Shown: piece after piece, positions 1-12,545 of the stretch
Layout: each line of letters starts with the position of its first letter
Position numbering within the stretch: the stretch's first letter is position 1
NCBI RefSeq assembly: GCF_001540865.1
Contig: NC_033630.1
Location: 11,090,837 to 11,154,836 of the forward strand
Source of the DNA: Ananas comosus
Lineage: Eukaryota; Streptophyta; Magnoliopsida; Poales; Bromeliaceae
Reading direction: 5' to 3'
DNA: 64,000 nucleotides
The notes under the pieces: model-generated
What the model saw: only the letters and a program-made list of their open reading frames with translations
The model's database searches: none
What the model was told of the DNA's origin: nothing
Program-made: the position numbers and the translations under genes

Positions 1-2363
1 TAACATGTTCACAATACTATAATCATCAAGATACAAAAGATGATGTATAAGTAGAGGGTATATAACTACAAAATGATAACCACTCGGGAGGTCTCTAACT
101 AGGGTGCGATGCCCTTACCGCGATCGTCAGCCGGCTCGCTCGGTCCCGGCTCTATAGAAATAGAGGTGTGAGAACTACAACAAAGTTTCCAGTGGGTTCG
201 GCAACTAATCACACCGACTATCCCACTATGTCTAATCAGGCATAATAGAATAGAGAAAAGAAAGTAACGAACTAACAAATGCAACTAATTTGCCTGAACA
301 ATATAAAATGCGATGCTCGATATAATGCTCATGATGAATGCAGGATCACAATTTCTTTACCCAATCTCTTGGCTAGCCAGTAGGTTTCGCCCTCAACAAA
401 CTCACCAACCCAAAATCCTAATAACCGGGGAGATACCCGCTACAATCCGATAGGACCGTCCTCTGGGGAGATACCCGCTACAACCCAGTGATGTCAACTC
501 CGGAGCACATCGCCCGAGGGNTGGCTAGCCAGTAGGTTTCGCCCTCAACAAACTCACCAACCCAAAATCCTAATAACCGGGGAGATACCCGCTACAATCC
601 GATAGGACCGTCCTCTGGGGAGATACCCGCTACAACCCAGTGATGTCAACTCCGGAGCACATCGCCCGAGGGAGAGCTACCACCCTCGAGCAAGGACTAA
701 AGGTGAGTACGATCAATTCTATATTGAGGATTCCAAGTTCAATCTATTCCTTAACTTTAAGGAAGACCATACTCAAATGACCCTTAACTCTGAGATTGAA
801 TTGTTATAATGTCTCAATCATTCTTTTCTTTGCATTCTTTACTATCGCTAGTGTCATATACACTACTAAGTTCTTGTACTCATGCCACACTTGTTTTCTA
901 AGTGCTATGTTCTTGTTCTCATGTCTAACGCCACACTTATTTTTCTAAGTGTTCTAGACTCATCAATGCCACTCGTTAGATCTATATCATGGTGTCACTT
1001 TTGTTTACTAACCCTTTTAGGTTCTTGTCACATTCATGCATACATAGGGATTATCATTCTCACTTTCTTACAAGTATTTAACATGCATTTGAATTTACAT
1101 CATGCTATAAAAAGTTCACAATTTAACCCTATTATGCAAAATGCTCAAATATGTACATATGCTCAAAACATGACACTTAGACATAAAGAAATTTTCGAGG
1201 TCCTTGGAATGCACCACCCACCTTAGAAGGTTGAGAGGATGCTACGGTGAATTTCTTGGAATTTTTGAAGCTTTATTTTTTCGCCTGCGGCAAAACGAAG
1301 CCGAATTAGGCTTTTTACCAATAACTCCATCTAAACCTTTTCGTAACGTTAAACGGAGTTGTCCCCCGCGTTGAGGACACCCCCAATTAGATTTTTACGG
1401 GGTCAATTCGCCCCTCGAAAAATCCTAGGGCAAAAGCCTCAAATTTGGTGCCCTAACCAAACCCATTGCTAAACCTTAGGTTTTGATCTCTAGAACAAGC
1501 AAAAGAGAGCTTGTCAAGCTTCTAGGTGCTCATCTAAGGTCAACTAAGCCATTTCTAGGGCATCCAAGATGAACCCTAGAAGTTCACCATAAGAGGACCT
1601 TGAGCTTCCATGGATTTTCATGGAGCTCAAGCCTCAAGAGGTGTTCTAAACATAGAAGAGTTCCAAAACCTAAGTTTCTTGGGAGAAATCCAAATCCTAG
1701 CCTAGGTTTTCATGAAAACCATACCTTGGCCCAAAACTCTCCAAGGTCCTTCTTGTTGGAGAGATCCCAAACCCTCAAAGCCTCCAAAACTCTTTCAAAA
1801 ACCCTTCTTCTCCTTCCTCTCCTTATTCCTTGGAGAGATTTCTAGAGAGAGAAAAAGAGGAATGAGAGAGGGAGGGGTTGGCTGTGGAAAAAGAGAGGGA
1901 GGAGTGTGTTGGGCTGTTAACATGTTGCTACAATCGCAACTAGGCCCTCCGAATTGTCATAATTGCAGCAGACCTCATTTTGCTGTCGGGCCCAAAGTGT
2001 ACCGGTACACTTTGAAGTGTCACCGGTTTCACGACTACGCAGAGGCAAACCTGAGAACAGATCTCTCGGTTTCGCCCAAAATGTACCGGTACACTTTGAA
2101 GTGTCATCGGTTTCAGCTTGTGTAATCGGTGACAGGTCGCTTGTTGTACCGGTACACTTTACTTCAGACTTGATTTTTAGCTCCGTCTCGATTCTATTTC
2201 TCGCCGATCGATGCCAAAACCCTTCTAACACTTCTAGAACTCATTTTTAACCCTCCCAACACTGTTGGTAGGTTAATTGGAACTCGCCCAATTAATTCAT
2301 TCGCGCACTTTAATCAATTTGCCTAAAGTTCGCCATTTTCTATCTAGGTTTCGATACGTTACA
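1..2363 (-). mobile_element. Gypsy LTR, family A (3' LTR, cut by the window edge)
   Basis: This is a long terminal repeat read on the minus strand. Its first bases on that strand are TGTAACGTATCG at position 2363, and the LTR continues past position 1. The same sequence recurs at 6480-13175. Shared blocks include 60-210 with 6840-6985, the GGGGAGATACCCGCTAC blocks near 430 and 7206, and the terminal ggtttcgatacgttaca at 2347-2363 and near 13159-13175. As the partner of the 5' LTR downstream, it is the 3' LTR of a minus-strand Gypsy element. Several CTTGGAA/CCTAGG-rich stretches and short open frames here are not genes. The copy includes a 151 bp duplication around an N. Confidence 0.85.
370..672. 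repeat. Exact 151 bp direct duplication around an N
   Basis: Positions 370-520 and 522-672 are identical, separated by a single N at 521. The equivalent LTR stretch near 7145-7305 carries the block only once. An unmerged overlap between two contigs is the simplest explanation. A true tandem duplication is possible but less likely. Confidence 0.9.
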
Positions 2364-3448
2364 ACAGCGGAGCCTGTCCAACTCCAGCTGCAGCCTGCTG
2401 CTGCACCACCTGCTGGACTAATCCTGCCAATGCAGCCAACTGCTCCTCCAACCATCAGATGCCATGCGCAACAGAAGACGCCTTGGCATTAGCGCGTCGT
2501 CTAGTTCTACTGCGTGCCATGTGCTGAAATAGACAAGGTTAGAGTCCAGTTAGGAACAAACTGACTCTACTCTACTTACCAAGACTCAAATCCAACCAAC
2601 CCCGCACTCTCGCGTGCCTAAATGCCTATAAACATCCTATAGGTCATCCTAAACGGTGATTAACTATGGTTGAACCTCGCTCTGATACCATCTTAATCTG
2701 TCATGCCTCGGGGTCCTTTGAAAAATCCTTTTTAAGGAAAACAAGCGAAAACATGTCAGCTTTTTTTATTTAAAATTCTTTGAGAATACCCCGAGACACG
2801 CATGCCACGTCCCGAGGTCTCTTTTAGGTTAAAACACAGCGAAAATTTTTTTTTTGAAAACCTGACCATGGGGTCTATCGGATCCGCCACAAATACAGGG
2901 AATCCACTGTTTACACGGACATAGTCTACCTTATATTTGCACGGCGTCGCACAAGTACAAGTACATAACCAGGATACAACCACTATACTGAATATACAGA
3001 CATCCAACATCTATATATATCCATACACCATTCATCACATGTTCACATTCATGATTTGAACATAAAATCACAACTATTAGTTAAAACGTTTCCAACTCAG
3101 AAACGAGTTTTGAAATACTAAGTTATGAAAACTACAAAAAACCTTTCGAAAGCTGTTTCCCACACGGAAACTCTTTTTTTTTTAAACGCGCTACCACGGG
3201 GGGTAGAAAATTATTTTTCATTTCACAAAATCCACAAATCTATTTATTACATTCATGAAAACCCATATTTTCAAATGTAATAAAAATACTGAACCATATA
3301 AACTATCTAAGCTATATCAACAGAATAGTAAGGATAGAAACTAAACCGAATAACCTGGGTCGGAAGCTATATCGACCGCTACGAACGTATCTCACGTCTC
3401 GTCTCAACTCTGACCGCCTGCGATACCTGAAAAATTGTTGGGGAGGTA
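2364..3448 (-). mobile_element. Fragment of a family-B Gypsy element (LTR end, primer site, start of gag)
   Basis: Read on the minus strand, 3448-2699 is the last 750 bp or so of a family-B LTR. It is an inverted relative of the right end of the solo LTR at 8438-12545, ending ...GGCATGACA at 2699. Next comes a spacer, then the primer-binding site TGGTATCAGAGC at 2690-2679, complementary to initiator tRNA-Met. An ATG at 2520-2518 opens a short basic gag-like frame (MARSRTRRRANAK...) that soon hits a stop. The fragment is fused to the family-A reverse transcriptase at about 3448 and to the family-A LTR at 2363, so it is the product of nested insertion followed by deletion or recombination. Confidence 0.75.
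2679..2690 (-). other. Primer-binding site (initiator tRNA-Met)
   Basis: The minus strand reads TGGTATCAGAGC, the standard plant retrotransposon site matching the 3' end of initiator tRNA-Met. It lies 8 bases inside the LTR end at 2699. Confidence 0.8.
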
Positions 3449-4113
3449 AGAAGGCGCGTTAATGGAGTGGTTACTTTAGCGAACCCCTCCACGAACCGCC
3501 GATAATAGCCCGCTAGCCCAAGAAAACTGCGAACCTCCGTTACGCTCATCGGGCGAGGCCAGTCTTTAATAGCCTCCACTTTCTTTGGTTCCACCGAGAT
3601 GCCATCACCGGATATAGCGTGACCCAAGAAGGTAACCTCCGAAAGCCAAAACTCACATTTCTTTAGTTTTGCATAAAGCTTTTCTTTTCGGAGTGCCTCC
3701 AACACGACCCTCAAATGCTCCTCGTGTTCTTCCTCAGTCCGAGAATACACCAATACGTCGTCAATGAATACCACGATGCATCGGTCCAATAGCGGATGGA
3801 AGACTCGATTCATTAGGTCCATAAAGGCTGCCGGAGCATTAGTGAGCCCAAACGGCATTACCATGAACTCGTAGTGGCCATACCGCGTACGGTACGCCGT
3901 TTTGTGCACATCCTGGAGTTGTATCTTCAACTGATGATACCCCAACTGTAGGTCTATTTTCGAATATACCCTCGACCCTTGCAACTGATCGAATAAATCG
4001 TCAATCCTCGGCAACAGGTACTTATTCTTCACAGTGACCTTGTTCAATTCGCGGTAATCCACACAAAGTCGAAGTGTGCCATCTTTCTTTTTAACAAATA
4101 GCACTAGAGCTCC
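3449..4113 (-). pseudogene. Ty3/Gypsy reverse transcriptase, truncated
   Basis: The reverse transcriptase domain of a Gypsy polyprotein copies retrotransposon RNA into DNA in cytoplasmic particles. Visible motifs in order are [60 protein letters not shown], the catalytic FIDDVLVYS (YxDD box equivalent) and VTFLGHAIS followed by [11 protein letters not shown]. The first position of the second motif block reads DLQLGYHQ rather than the usual DLRSGYHQ. The frame is intact up to PLTRLLT, then runs into family-B LTR sequence at about 3448. RNase H, integrase and the rest of pol are therefore missing. A stop codon separates this domain from the protease part upstream. The element cannot move on its own. 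Confidence 0.9.
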
Positions 4114-5034
4114 CTACGGTGACACGTTCGGCCTTACAAAGCCTTTTTCGAGCAAGTCTTGCAACTGTGCCTTCAGTTCTTTTAGCTCCGCCGGTACCAT
4201 TCTATACGGAGCCTTCGAGATTTGCGCCGCCCCAGGAATCAAATCAATGACAAACTCGATCTCCAAGTCCGGTGGCAATCCCGGTAACTTCGCCGGAAAT
4301 ACATTCGAAAATTCGCATGCTACCCGAATACCACTAAGTTCCGGGTGCACCCTTCGGGCTTCCACCATTGTCGCCAAGTAGGCTACACCTCTACCCTTAA
4401 TTATTTTCCTCACCCTCGCCGCCGATATGGTCGCCGCGAAGAGCATGCTTTTACATGCCCGATATACTAGCTCCTCTCGATCAGGCTCACGGAATGTGAT
4501 CACCCTGCTTTCGCAATCTATCACGGCACAATACTTGGAGAGCCAGTTGCCCCCCAAGATCACGTCGAAACCCCACATCCGATTCAGCACCAGCAGGTCA
4601 ATCAGCATAACCCAACCACCTATCTGCACTGGGCACGCCACGCACTCATCGTGAACATGGAATGAATGCTCGGCCGCATTCACCGTCCAATAGTCATAAT
4701 GATGCACGATCTTAATGCCATGCATCCTTGCAAATGATGCACCTATAAATGAATGTGATGCACCCGTGTCGAATAAAGCTCTAGCTCTAGTACCTTTGAT
4801 CAGGATAATACCTGCCACGACATCGTCAGGAACTGCAGGTTGCTCCTCTACCTGAGTGGCAAAAACCCACCCACTCGGTGCCCTCGATGCCTCCGGCTGA
4901 GGCGATGATGACGAGCGTCCAGCTGACACAGCCGGTGGTAACCCCGCAAGCTGTCTCGGGGTAGAGACGCCGCTGTCAGTGCAGACGACCCCCAACTTGG
5001 GCACTCCCGTGACATGTGCCCAGGTTGGCCGCAC
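4114..5034 (-). pseudogene. Gypsy pol: aspartic protease and N-terminal RT part
   Basis: This continues the same polyprotein upstream of the RT. The protease motif ALFDTGASHSFIG is clear, with the catalytic Asp in DTG, followed by the VILGGNWL block typical of plant Gypsy proteases. The frame then reaches the start of the RT region (PYRMVPAELKELKAQLQDLL, GFVRPNVSP) and ends in a stop. In family members this position is normally Trp in [15 protein letters not shown], so the break looks like a simple TGG to stop change. The upstream join to gag is also frameshifted. Confidence 0.88.
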
Positions 5035-6138
5035 TTATAACACTTTCCCTCGCGCTGCGGGCACACCGGCGGTCGATGGTCACCGCCGCAAATAGAACAA
5101 CGGAGCGGCCCCCAACTCTTGGACTGTTGCCGGGGATACCGAGGGGGTTTCTTTGCATTCGGCCGGCATCCGGTGCCACCCGCCGCCCGCTTCTTGCTCT
5201 TGCCCTTTGTCTCGGCTGCGGACTCACGCTCCTCCCGTTCGTGGGCATAGCCATGCTCCGCCCACAAAGCTTGATCAAAAACCTCCGCAAAAGTCGTCAG
5301 CTTGAGGATTTGCACGGCCCTATGAATCCCCGACCGCAAACCTCGCAGGAACCAATCGGCCCGGTCCCGATCGTCACGAACAACCTCCGGGATGCAATCG
5401 ATAAGGTGGGAGAACTCCTGCTCGTAGTCCTCCACGAAGCAATCCCGAATTTTTCTTGCAACTTCCGCTTCACCGTGTCGGAAAAGTAATTGGCGTACAC
5501 CGCTCTCTGAACTCCTCCCACAACATAGGTAGAAGATCGGAAGATCGATCCCGCCTAACATGCTTCCACCACACCTTCGCCGTCTTCTCAAGGCAATGTG
5601 TGGCGAGGTACACCTTGTCCTTCTCCGAGGTATGCAGATCCTCGAAGGGCGTCTCCGTGGAGTCGATCCATGACTCCACCGCCGCCGGTTCCACCACTCC
5701 CCCTTCGAAGATAGGTAGGTTGAACTTGTTGAATTGAATGAGAGCCGCCAACGCGCGCTCCCGCTCCGCCTCATCCGCCGTACTATCGGGGTTTGAGGTT
5801 CCCGATCCCGCCGGCACCATCGTAACTGGCACTGCCGCCGCGGCCACACCCTCGGCCGCACTCGGTACCACTGCAGGAGGCGCAGGGTGCACGGCCTCCA
5901 CGGGCGCCGCCGCCGCCGCCTGCTGCCGCTCTAAGGCCTCCTGGAGCCTTTGGATTTGCTCCCCTTGGCGCTGAACGGACTCAGCTTGCTGCCGCACTAC
6001 GCCAATAAGCGCGGCTATCTGCTCTCGAAGCTCCCCGTCGCCACCTGCTCCGGGTTGCACGGGAGCCGTACTTGGCTCCTCGGCCATAGACCTCGTCCGC
6101 GGTCGACGAGGCAACTTAGGTAGTCCACGAGGCGGCAT
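5020..6138 (-). pseudogene. Gypsy gag with CCHC zinc knuckle, frameshifted
   Basis: The structural protein gene starts at the ATG at 6138 with MPPRGLPKLPRRPRTR. A glutamine-rich coiled-coil-like stretch follows (EQIAALIGVVRQQAES...ERQQAAAAA), then the capsid signature FNLPIFEGG, VESWID, KVYLATHCLEKTAKVWWKH and WEEFRERC. The frame stops near 5470. The capsid remainder (DRDRADWFLRGLRSGI...FAEVFDQAL) and the zinc knuckle CYKCGQPGHMSRECP, at about 5020-5065, continue in a different frame. At least one frameshift near 5480 and another near 5030 break the polyprotein. It sits about 320 bp downstream of the primer-binding site, as expected. Confidence 0.88.
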
Positions 6139-6460
6139 TGCTTCCTGAAATGAAGCAATTCACATCAGTCACTTAGACAATATACTCGATTATACTCAAT
6201 CAGGCGAAAGCATACAAGTGCATTTATTTTCATTCCCAAACATCGTGTCGTCGGCCGCCAATCACAACACAAGGAAAAGAAAAATAAATAACAACTTAAA
6301 TTTAGTCCCTAACCATATTAGAGACATATTTACACCAACCCAATCATAAGCTTTCGCTATAGTTTTGATTCCACGTCGCTCACGTTTCCTAGATCCTTAA
6401 GGTTTTCCATTACTAAGGGTCTCTAGGTCCATCCTATACTTTCACTTTTTGGCTCTTTAC
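6139..6460 (-). other. Leader between primer site and gag of the family-A element
   Basis: This stretch of about 320 bp is the untranslated leader of the minus-strand Gypsy element. No separate gene is visible in it. Confidence 0.6.
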
Positions 6461-6472
6461 GCTCTGATACCA
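6461..6472 (-). other. Primer-binding site (initiator tRNA-Met) of the family-A element
   Basis: The minus strand reads TGGTATCAGAGC, 7 bases inside the LTR edge at 6480. This fixes the orientation: the LTR at 6480-13175 is the 5' LTR and gag-pol runs leftward. Confidence 0.85.
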
Positions 6473-8437
6473 TTATATCTGCCATGCCCCGAGCCCGATC
6501 ATTTTGGCCAGTTCGAGAGCGTCGAACAGACGCCGAACGGATAGAGCCTCCCCTGTCCGCCCAAGGCTCAACAACAAGTATCAATAGAGTAATAATTTGC
6601 ATAAGCGGAAGCATATACAATGGCTTGCACGATGGCAAGCAATAGCCAATAGTGAAAGTAATAAACTACACTTAGGAAATCAGTTACATCTCTGTATCGT
6701 TTCTTCTCTTTACATCGCATGATCCCAAAATATAAGTTCTTGTATTGAAATATAAATACCTTTTACATCATTGTCGTTCTTTTTCTTTAACATCTATAGT
6801 CATCAAAATACACAAAAAGGTGACGTAAAAAGGTATGCAACTACAAAATGGAAACCCACTCGGGAAGTCTCTATCTAGGGCGCGATGCCCTTACCGCGGT
6901 CGTCCGCCGGCTCGCTCGGTCCGGGCTCTGTGGAAAATGGGGTGTGAGAACTACAACAAAGTTCCCAGTGGGTTCGGCAACCAACCACGCCGACTTTCCT
7001 ACTAGATCTAAATAAGGTATAATAGAAGGAAATAGATATAGATAGTAACCAAACTATGCAAATGCAGCTAATATGCCTGAACAATAATAAATGTGATGCT
7101 CAATTGTATGCTCATGTTGAATGCAATATCACAATCTCAATACCCAATCTCTTGGCTAACCCGTAGGTTTCGCCCTCAACGACTCACCAACTAAATCCCT
7201 AATATCGGGGAGATACCCGCTACAACCAAACGGGACCGTCCTCTGGGGAGATACTCGCTACGACCCAGTGATGACAACTCCGGAGTACATCGCCTGAGGG
7301 GGAGCTACCACCCTCGAGTAAGGACTTACAAGTGAGTATGATCCCATCCTTAACTATAAGGATGTCAAGTCCAATTCATTCCTTGACTATAAAGAAACAA
7401 TGCACATTTGACCCTTAACTCTAAGGTTGTTACGTCATAATGTCGCTACCTCTATTTACTTGCATTCTTTAATCTTTACTAGTGTCATATACACTACTTG
7501 TTCTTGTACTCATTCATTGATGCCACACTTGTTTTCTAAGTGTCCACTCTAGCATATCTTGACTCGTTGATGCCACCCTCTACAGTTATGTCAACACATC
7601 ATTTTTGTTCTCTAAAGCTACTAAGTTCTTATCATTTCTCATGCATACATAGAGTAAATAAAATTCTCACATTCTTACAAGTATTTCACATGCATTTGAA
7701 CCCACAACATGCAAAGAAAGCTTACAATTACCCTACTATGCAATATGCTCAAATACATACATATGCTCAAATGTGACACTTTAGACATAAAAGAAATTTC
7801 GAGGTCCTTGGAATGCACCGCTCACCTTAAATGGTTGAGGGGATGCTACGATGAATTTCTTGAAATTTTTGAAGCCCTACTTTTTCGCCTGCGGCAAAAC
7901 GAAGCCAAATTAGGTTTTTTCTCGATAACTTTATCTAAACCTTTTTGTAAGGTCAAACGGAGTTGCCGAACGTGTCGGGAATACCCCCAATTAGGTTTCC
8001 GCAATGTCAATTTGCCTCAGAAACGGTCGGAGGCAAAAGCCCCAAATTGGGTGCCCTAACAATGTCATATTTGGTTTTCTCCTAGATCGATCTCATCCCT
8101 AAGCAATTGCTAGCTTAGAATCATCTAGGAAGCTCTCTAATACTATTACTAAGTCATTTGGACCAACCCTAGGGCATCTAACACAACCCTTAGGTGATCA
8201 CCATGAGAGCACCTTGAGCTTCCATGGGTTTTCATGGAGTTCATGGCTTGTTCGACGTTTCTAAACTTGCTACAAGTCCAAAACACTAAAGCTTAGGGTG
8301 AAAATCCAAACCCTAAAAGAGTTCTTGCATAAAACTCACCTTAGCCCTAAGCTCCTCCAATTCCACCTTGTAGGAGAGCTTCTTGATCCCCTAATCTTCC
8401 AAGATCACCTTCTCCAAGCCTTCTCCTTAGCTCCTCC

Positions 8438-11400
8438 TGTAAGGACCGAGTTTTGGCAGTGTAGCTAAACTCTCAGTTGACGATGTTTTGTGTGTAATTT
8501 AATTACAAAAGTACTCGTCAAGTTTTAGGAGAAACCGAGCTAGAATGGAGATTTTACGCGATCTCCAAGTTTCACTTAAAGTGAATAGTAACTCAGTTTT
8601 CTGGTAAAGCCACGGTGCGAAGTTGGCTTCTGGCGCGTATCGGACTCCATTCCTAGCAGTCTAATAGCTCGTTTCGAACGGTTTGGTTATTCTAGAACCG
8701 ATGGCGCTGACGGATTTTGAGTTTGACGCATGGATTTCGAGAAAATCCGAAAATACGTGTTTTATATGTATTTGTGCGTCATTTTGGCCTTTCGGAGAGA
8801 GAACGGATTTCGTCGCGAATCCGTGATCGATCGAGGTGAACCAAAATTGTAGGTTTGTTGTCTCAGATGTGCTGATCGCACTGGCGTGATCCGTTCACAA
8901 ATCTGACGGACGGATCTGCGGAGATTGCGCGTTCATCGAGGAGAGGTTGGTGATCGCAAAACGGTAATTTTGCAAAAGTTGCGACATTTTATGTACTGTT
9001 TCGCGTGAAACCGGACGTGGAGGGGTATTCGCGTGTTTTACACGCGCTGTGGAGGACTCAGTAAGTAAATCTGAGTTTCGGAGGACTTATTTGTATTTTT
9101 GCCAGCTTATATATAGTGTCTTCTAGGGTTTAATTGGAACCTCGAAACCCTAATATACCTAGCCCCGAGCTACCCTAGCCGCAACCTGCCACCTTCACCT
9201 CGCTTCCCTGCCCTAGCCGCACATCCCCCGGCCGGTTGACGGCGCCTCTACGGGCTGCCGCCGCTGTCTCGGCCAGCCAGCGCTGCTGCCTTCCAGACCG
9301 AGCCCAGGCCGAGGCAGGTCTGCGACCTCTTCCCCGCGCCGCCACCACCTTGGGCCACCCCGTGGCACCCCCTCCGACCTCAGGTGGTCGGTCACCGCCG
9401 CCCCGAGCCGTCCCGAGCGCCACCGCCGCGCTGTAGCCGCCTGATGGGTTCCTTGGGCAAGCTCAGTCCGAGCCGAGCTCACGCCTTCTTCCCTGCACCG
9501 CTGCCACTCAAGGCTGCACCCGAAGCATTCCTACGGCCTCCAGCAACTCTCCACCGCCGTCCCTAAGCTCCACGGCCGCCGCCATGGCTGCTTTTGCCCG
9601 TGGAACCCGAGCCCTAGTTGTTGCGGGCTCGGTTTGCTCCGCCGTTGCTGCCGCCGCCCCTCGCTGCCACCTGAGGTGAGCATCGTGTTCCTCACCTCCC
9701 CCGCACCCATCCCTGGCCCGCGCGCACCTCGCCGTGCCGCCGAAAGCTGGCCAGAGCAAGGTTGCTCCGGCCAAGCCTGAAATAGGGCTTAGTTAAGTAG
9801 GTTTGCTGTTTCGAGCTATCCGAGGCTCCCCGACCTCTGCGGAAGGGAGCACGGTGATCGTGGCAACTTTCTGATCATCGTGCTCACCTTATATTCTGTC
9901 GGGGAGACTCCGTTCTGCTGTTTCGGTAGTGTCGACCCTGTTGAGCCTTTTCGGCTGCTGTTCCGTGCTTGCACGTATTTTTTCGGTGATCCGAGGCTGT
10001 TTCGATGCCTCCGGAGGTGAGCACGGTGATCGTTGGTCAGTGCTGATCACAGTGCTCACCTTACTTTGGATCAGCGGATGTCGTATCAACCTGTTCGGCG
10101 TGATTTTTCCCGACTGCGCGTTGTTCGCTGAACCTTCGGGTTGCTCCCGTGCTTCCCACAGTGAGCCGTTGTGCTCCGGATCATGAGCACGGCATCCAAC
10201 ACTTCGAGACCTGTCAGTGCATGTCTCGGCAGACCTTAGAAGTTCTCGGTTTGCATGAACGAGCCACTTAATCGCCCGATTTACATAAAATGATAGGATT
10301 TTATGTAAATTAAGGGGCTTTTGTGCAATTGTGCACCTTGTGGCTACTGTGGGCAGTGCATGTGTGTGTGTGGTGACCTCTGGACTGATTGTCCATGATT
10401 CGATAGCCTTCGCGGAAATCGAGGAGTCGATTTCGGTGCATTTTTCAGCGAAATTCGCCGAAAGAACGCGGTTTTAGTTCGGATTTCTTCCGATGTGGTT
10501 TGTTTATCCTGTGAATTGCCGCTGAGCCTTGTTGGCTGGTCATCATCATCATTTGTGGGTTCGGTGATGATGGGTGAGCGACGGTGGGTTCCGGTGTCGA
10601 AATAGACGCTTTCGGGAACCCATATTCGTACAATTATCCGGCGATGATTGTGTAGCAGTGTTATCATGTGTTTGCTGCCAAGATATCCAAACGGGAGTGT
10701 TTTGTGGCAGCGGGTGACTCGTGGTACGCTCGGTGAGTTTCGGGACACTTAGTGGGTCCCGACGGCGTCCCAGTGTGGTTTTCGGGACTTTCGGTGAGTT
10801 ACGGTGATTCGTTTTGGGAAACAATTACAGAGATCTTTTGTGGAGGTTTGTGGGTCTCGTACTTCAGGTTAGTGGGTTGGATACTGACCTGGTGGATCTT
10901 CGTAGGTCCGGTTGACTTGTGCATACCCAGTGTTCCGACGTGACAGTGGCAGGTGGGTACTTCGATCCGACGTCGGTACAGTGGTGCACGCTCGGTGATG
11001 GTTTCTTACCCTTACTCTGCTGTTATTACTATTGCATAGTATATATTGAGCCTTGCACCCATGTTATTCCATTATACTCTGCTCGTTGTTTGCATGCTTA
11101 GTATCCTGAGTAGGAGTAGAGTAGTTCTATCTATATGCATATCTGTTGACCTAGTTGGTCGGTTGTTGCATTCCGTATCTGTTGACCTGGTTGGTCGGTT
11201 GTTGCATTCCGTATCTATTGACCTGGTTGGTCGGTTCTCGTACTTCGTATCAGTGACCTTGTTGGTCGGTTGGACTTTGTGGACTTTGGGTTCAGGCAAC
11301 ACATTGACTCTCTCATCATGTGTTTCGATCTGGTTGATCGAGGTTCGGCGTTGTACGCCCTGGTTTCTGGCTTCGACCTAGGCACCGGCTTTAGCCGGGT

Positions 11401-12545
11401 TTCGTTTGAGCATATCAGCATGATCTAGTCACAGCACTGTGTATTCTAGACACCAGGTTGGTTTGGCCACCAACCAAGGGGTGTACGTATCCGGATAGGT
11501 CATCGGTGACGCATGAATAAGCTCGCAGTGTCTACTCTGTGACAGGCAACGCTTGAGGTCTACGGACCAATATAGCAGCATCAGATTGGGTATATTTGGA
11601 CTTATTGTCTGGTTGACGCATATAACTATAGTATCGGTTGTTGCTTGTATACCTTCAGTTCTTTCGTTACATTGTCTTGCTACTATAGTCTTGTTACATG
11701 TATACATTCAGTTGTTCATTACAGTAGCGATAGTTGTACTTTCTTTCATATATATGTCTCTTTCATTTATTATTATTGCTACTGTATTTCTACTGATCTG
11801 TACTGTTGTTTAGCTCTTCCTGATCCGGTGAGTACTCCTCGCCTTTATCGGCTTGCGGTACCCACTGGGAGGGGAGACATGTTTACATGTTCTCACCTCC
11901 CCCATCATTTTTCAGGTATCGCAGGCGGTGAGAGTTGAGACGAGATGTGAGACACGTTTGTAGCGGTCGATAGAACTTCCGACCCAGGTTATTCGGTTTA
12001 GTTTCTACCCTTACTATTATGTTGATACAGCTCAGATAGTTTATATGGTTCAGTATTTTTATTACATTTGAAAATGTGGGTTTTCATGAATGTAATAAAG
12101 GGATTTGTGAAATTTGTGAAATGAAAAACGGTTTTCTACTCCTCGTGGTAGCGCGTTTTAAAGAAAGAGTTTTCATGTGGGAAACAGCTTTCAAAAAAAT
12201 TTTCGTAGTTTTCATAACTTAGTATTTCAAAACTCGTTTCTAAGTTGGAAACGTTTTAACTAATAGTTGTGATTTTATGTTCAAATCATGAATGTGAACT
12301 TGTACTGAATAGTGTATGGCTATATATAGATGTTGGATGTCAGTATGTTCAGTGTAGTGGTTGTATCCTTGTCATATGCTTGTACTTGTGCGACGCCGTG
12401 CAAATACAGGGGAGACTCTGTCCGCGCGAACAGTAGATTCCCTGTATTTTTGGCGGATCTGACATACCCTGGGATCAGGTTTTCAAAAAAAAAAAAAAAA
12501 AAAATTCGCAGTGTTTTTAACCAAAACGGACCACGAGGCGTGACA
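8438..12545 (+). mobile_element. Solo LTR, family B, 4108 bp, with perfect CCTCC target duplication
   Basis: The element begins TGTAAGGACCGAG and ends GGCGTGACA. It is flanked by the 5 bp direct repeat CCTCC (8433-8437 and 12546-12550), the hallmark of LTR retrotransposon integration. It interrupts the family-A 5' LTR cleanly, because the host LTR sequence resumes after the repeat. No gag-pol or second LTR copy is seen inside, so I read it as a solo LTR left by recombination. A 4.1 kb LTR is unusually long, and an internally deleted non-autonomous element is the alternative. GC-rich open frames near 9170-9780 have no recognisable domain. A 20-base A tract lies near 12485. Confidence 0.85.
11140..11281 (+). 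repeat. 36 bp tandem repeat inside the family-B LTR
   Basis: There are about four copies of a 36 bp unit built around GACCTGGTTGGTCGGTTG, starting at 11140, 11176, 11212 and 11248. The first three are nearly identical and the fourth has drifted. The core TTGGTCGG recurs once per unit. Confidence 0.8.

Noticed and set aside
9175..9774. Possible GC-rich genes on both strands
   Set aside because: Overlapping frames in all registers with Ala/Arg/Pro-rich content and no domain, lying within a defined LTR.
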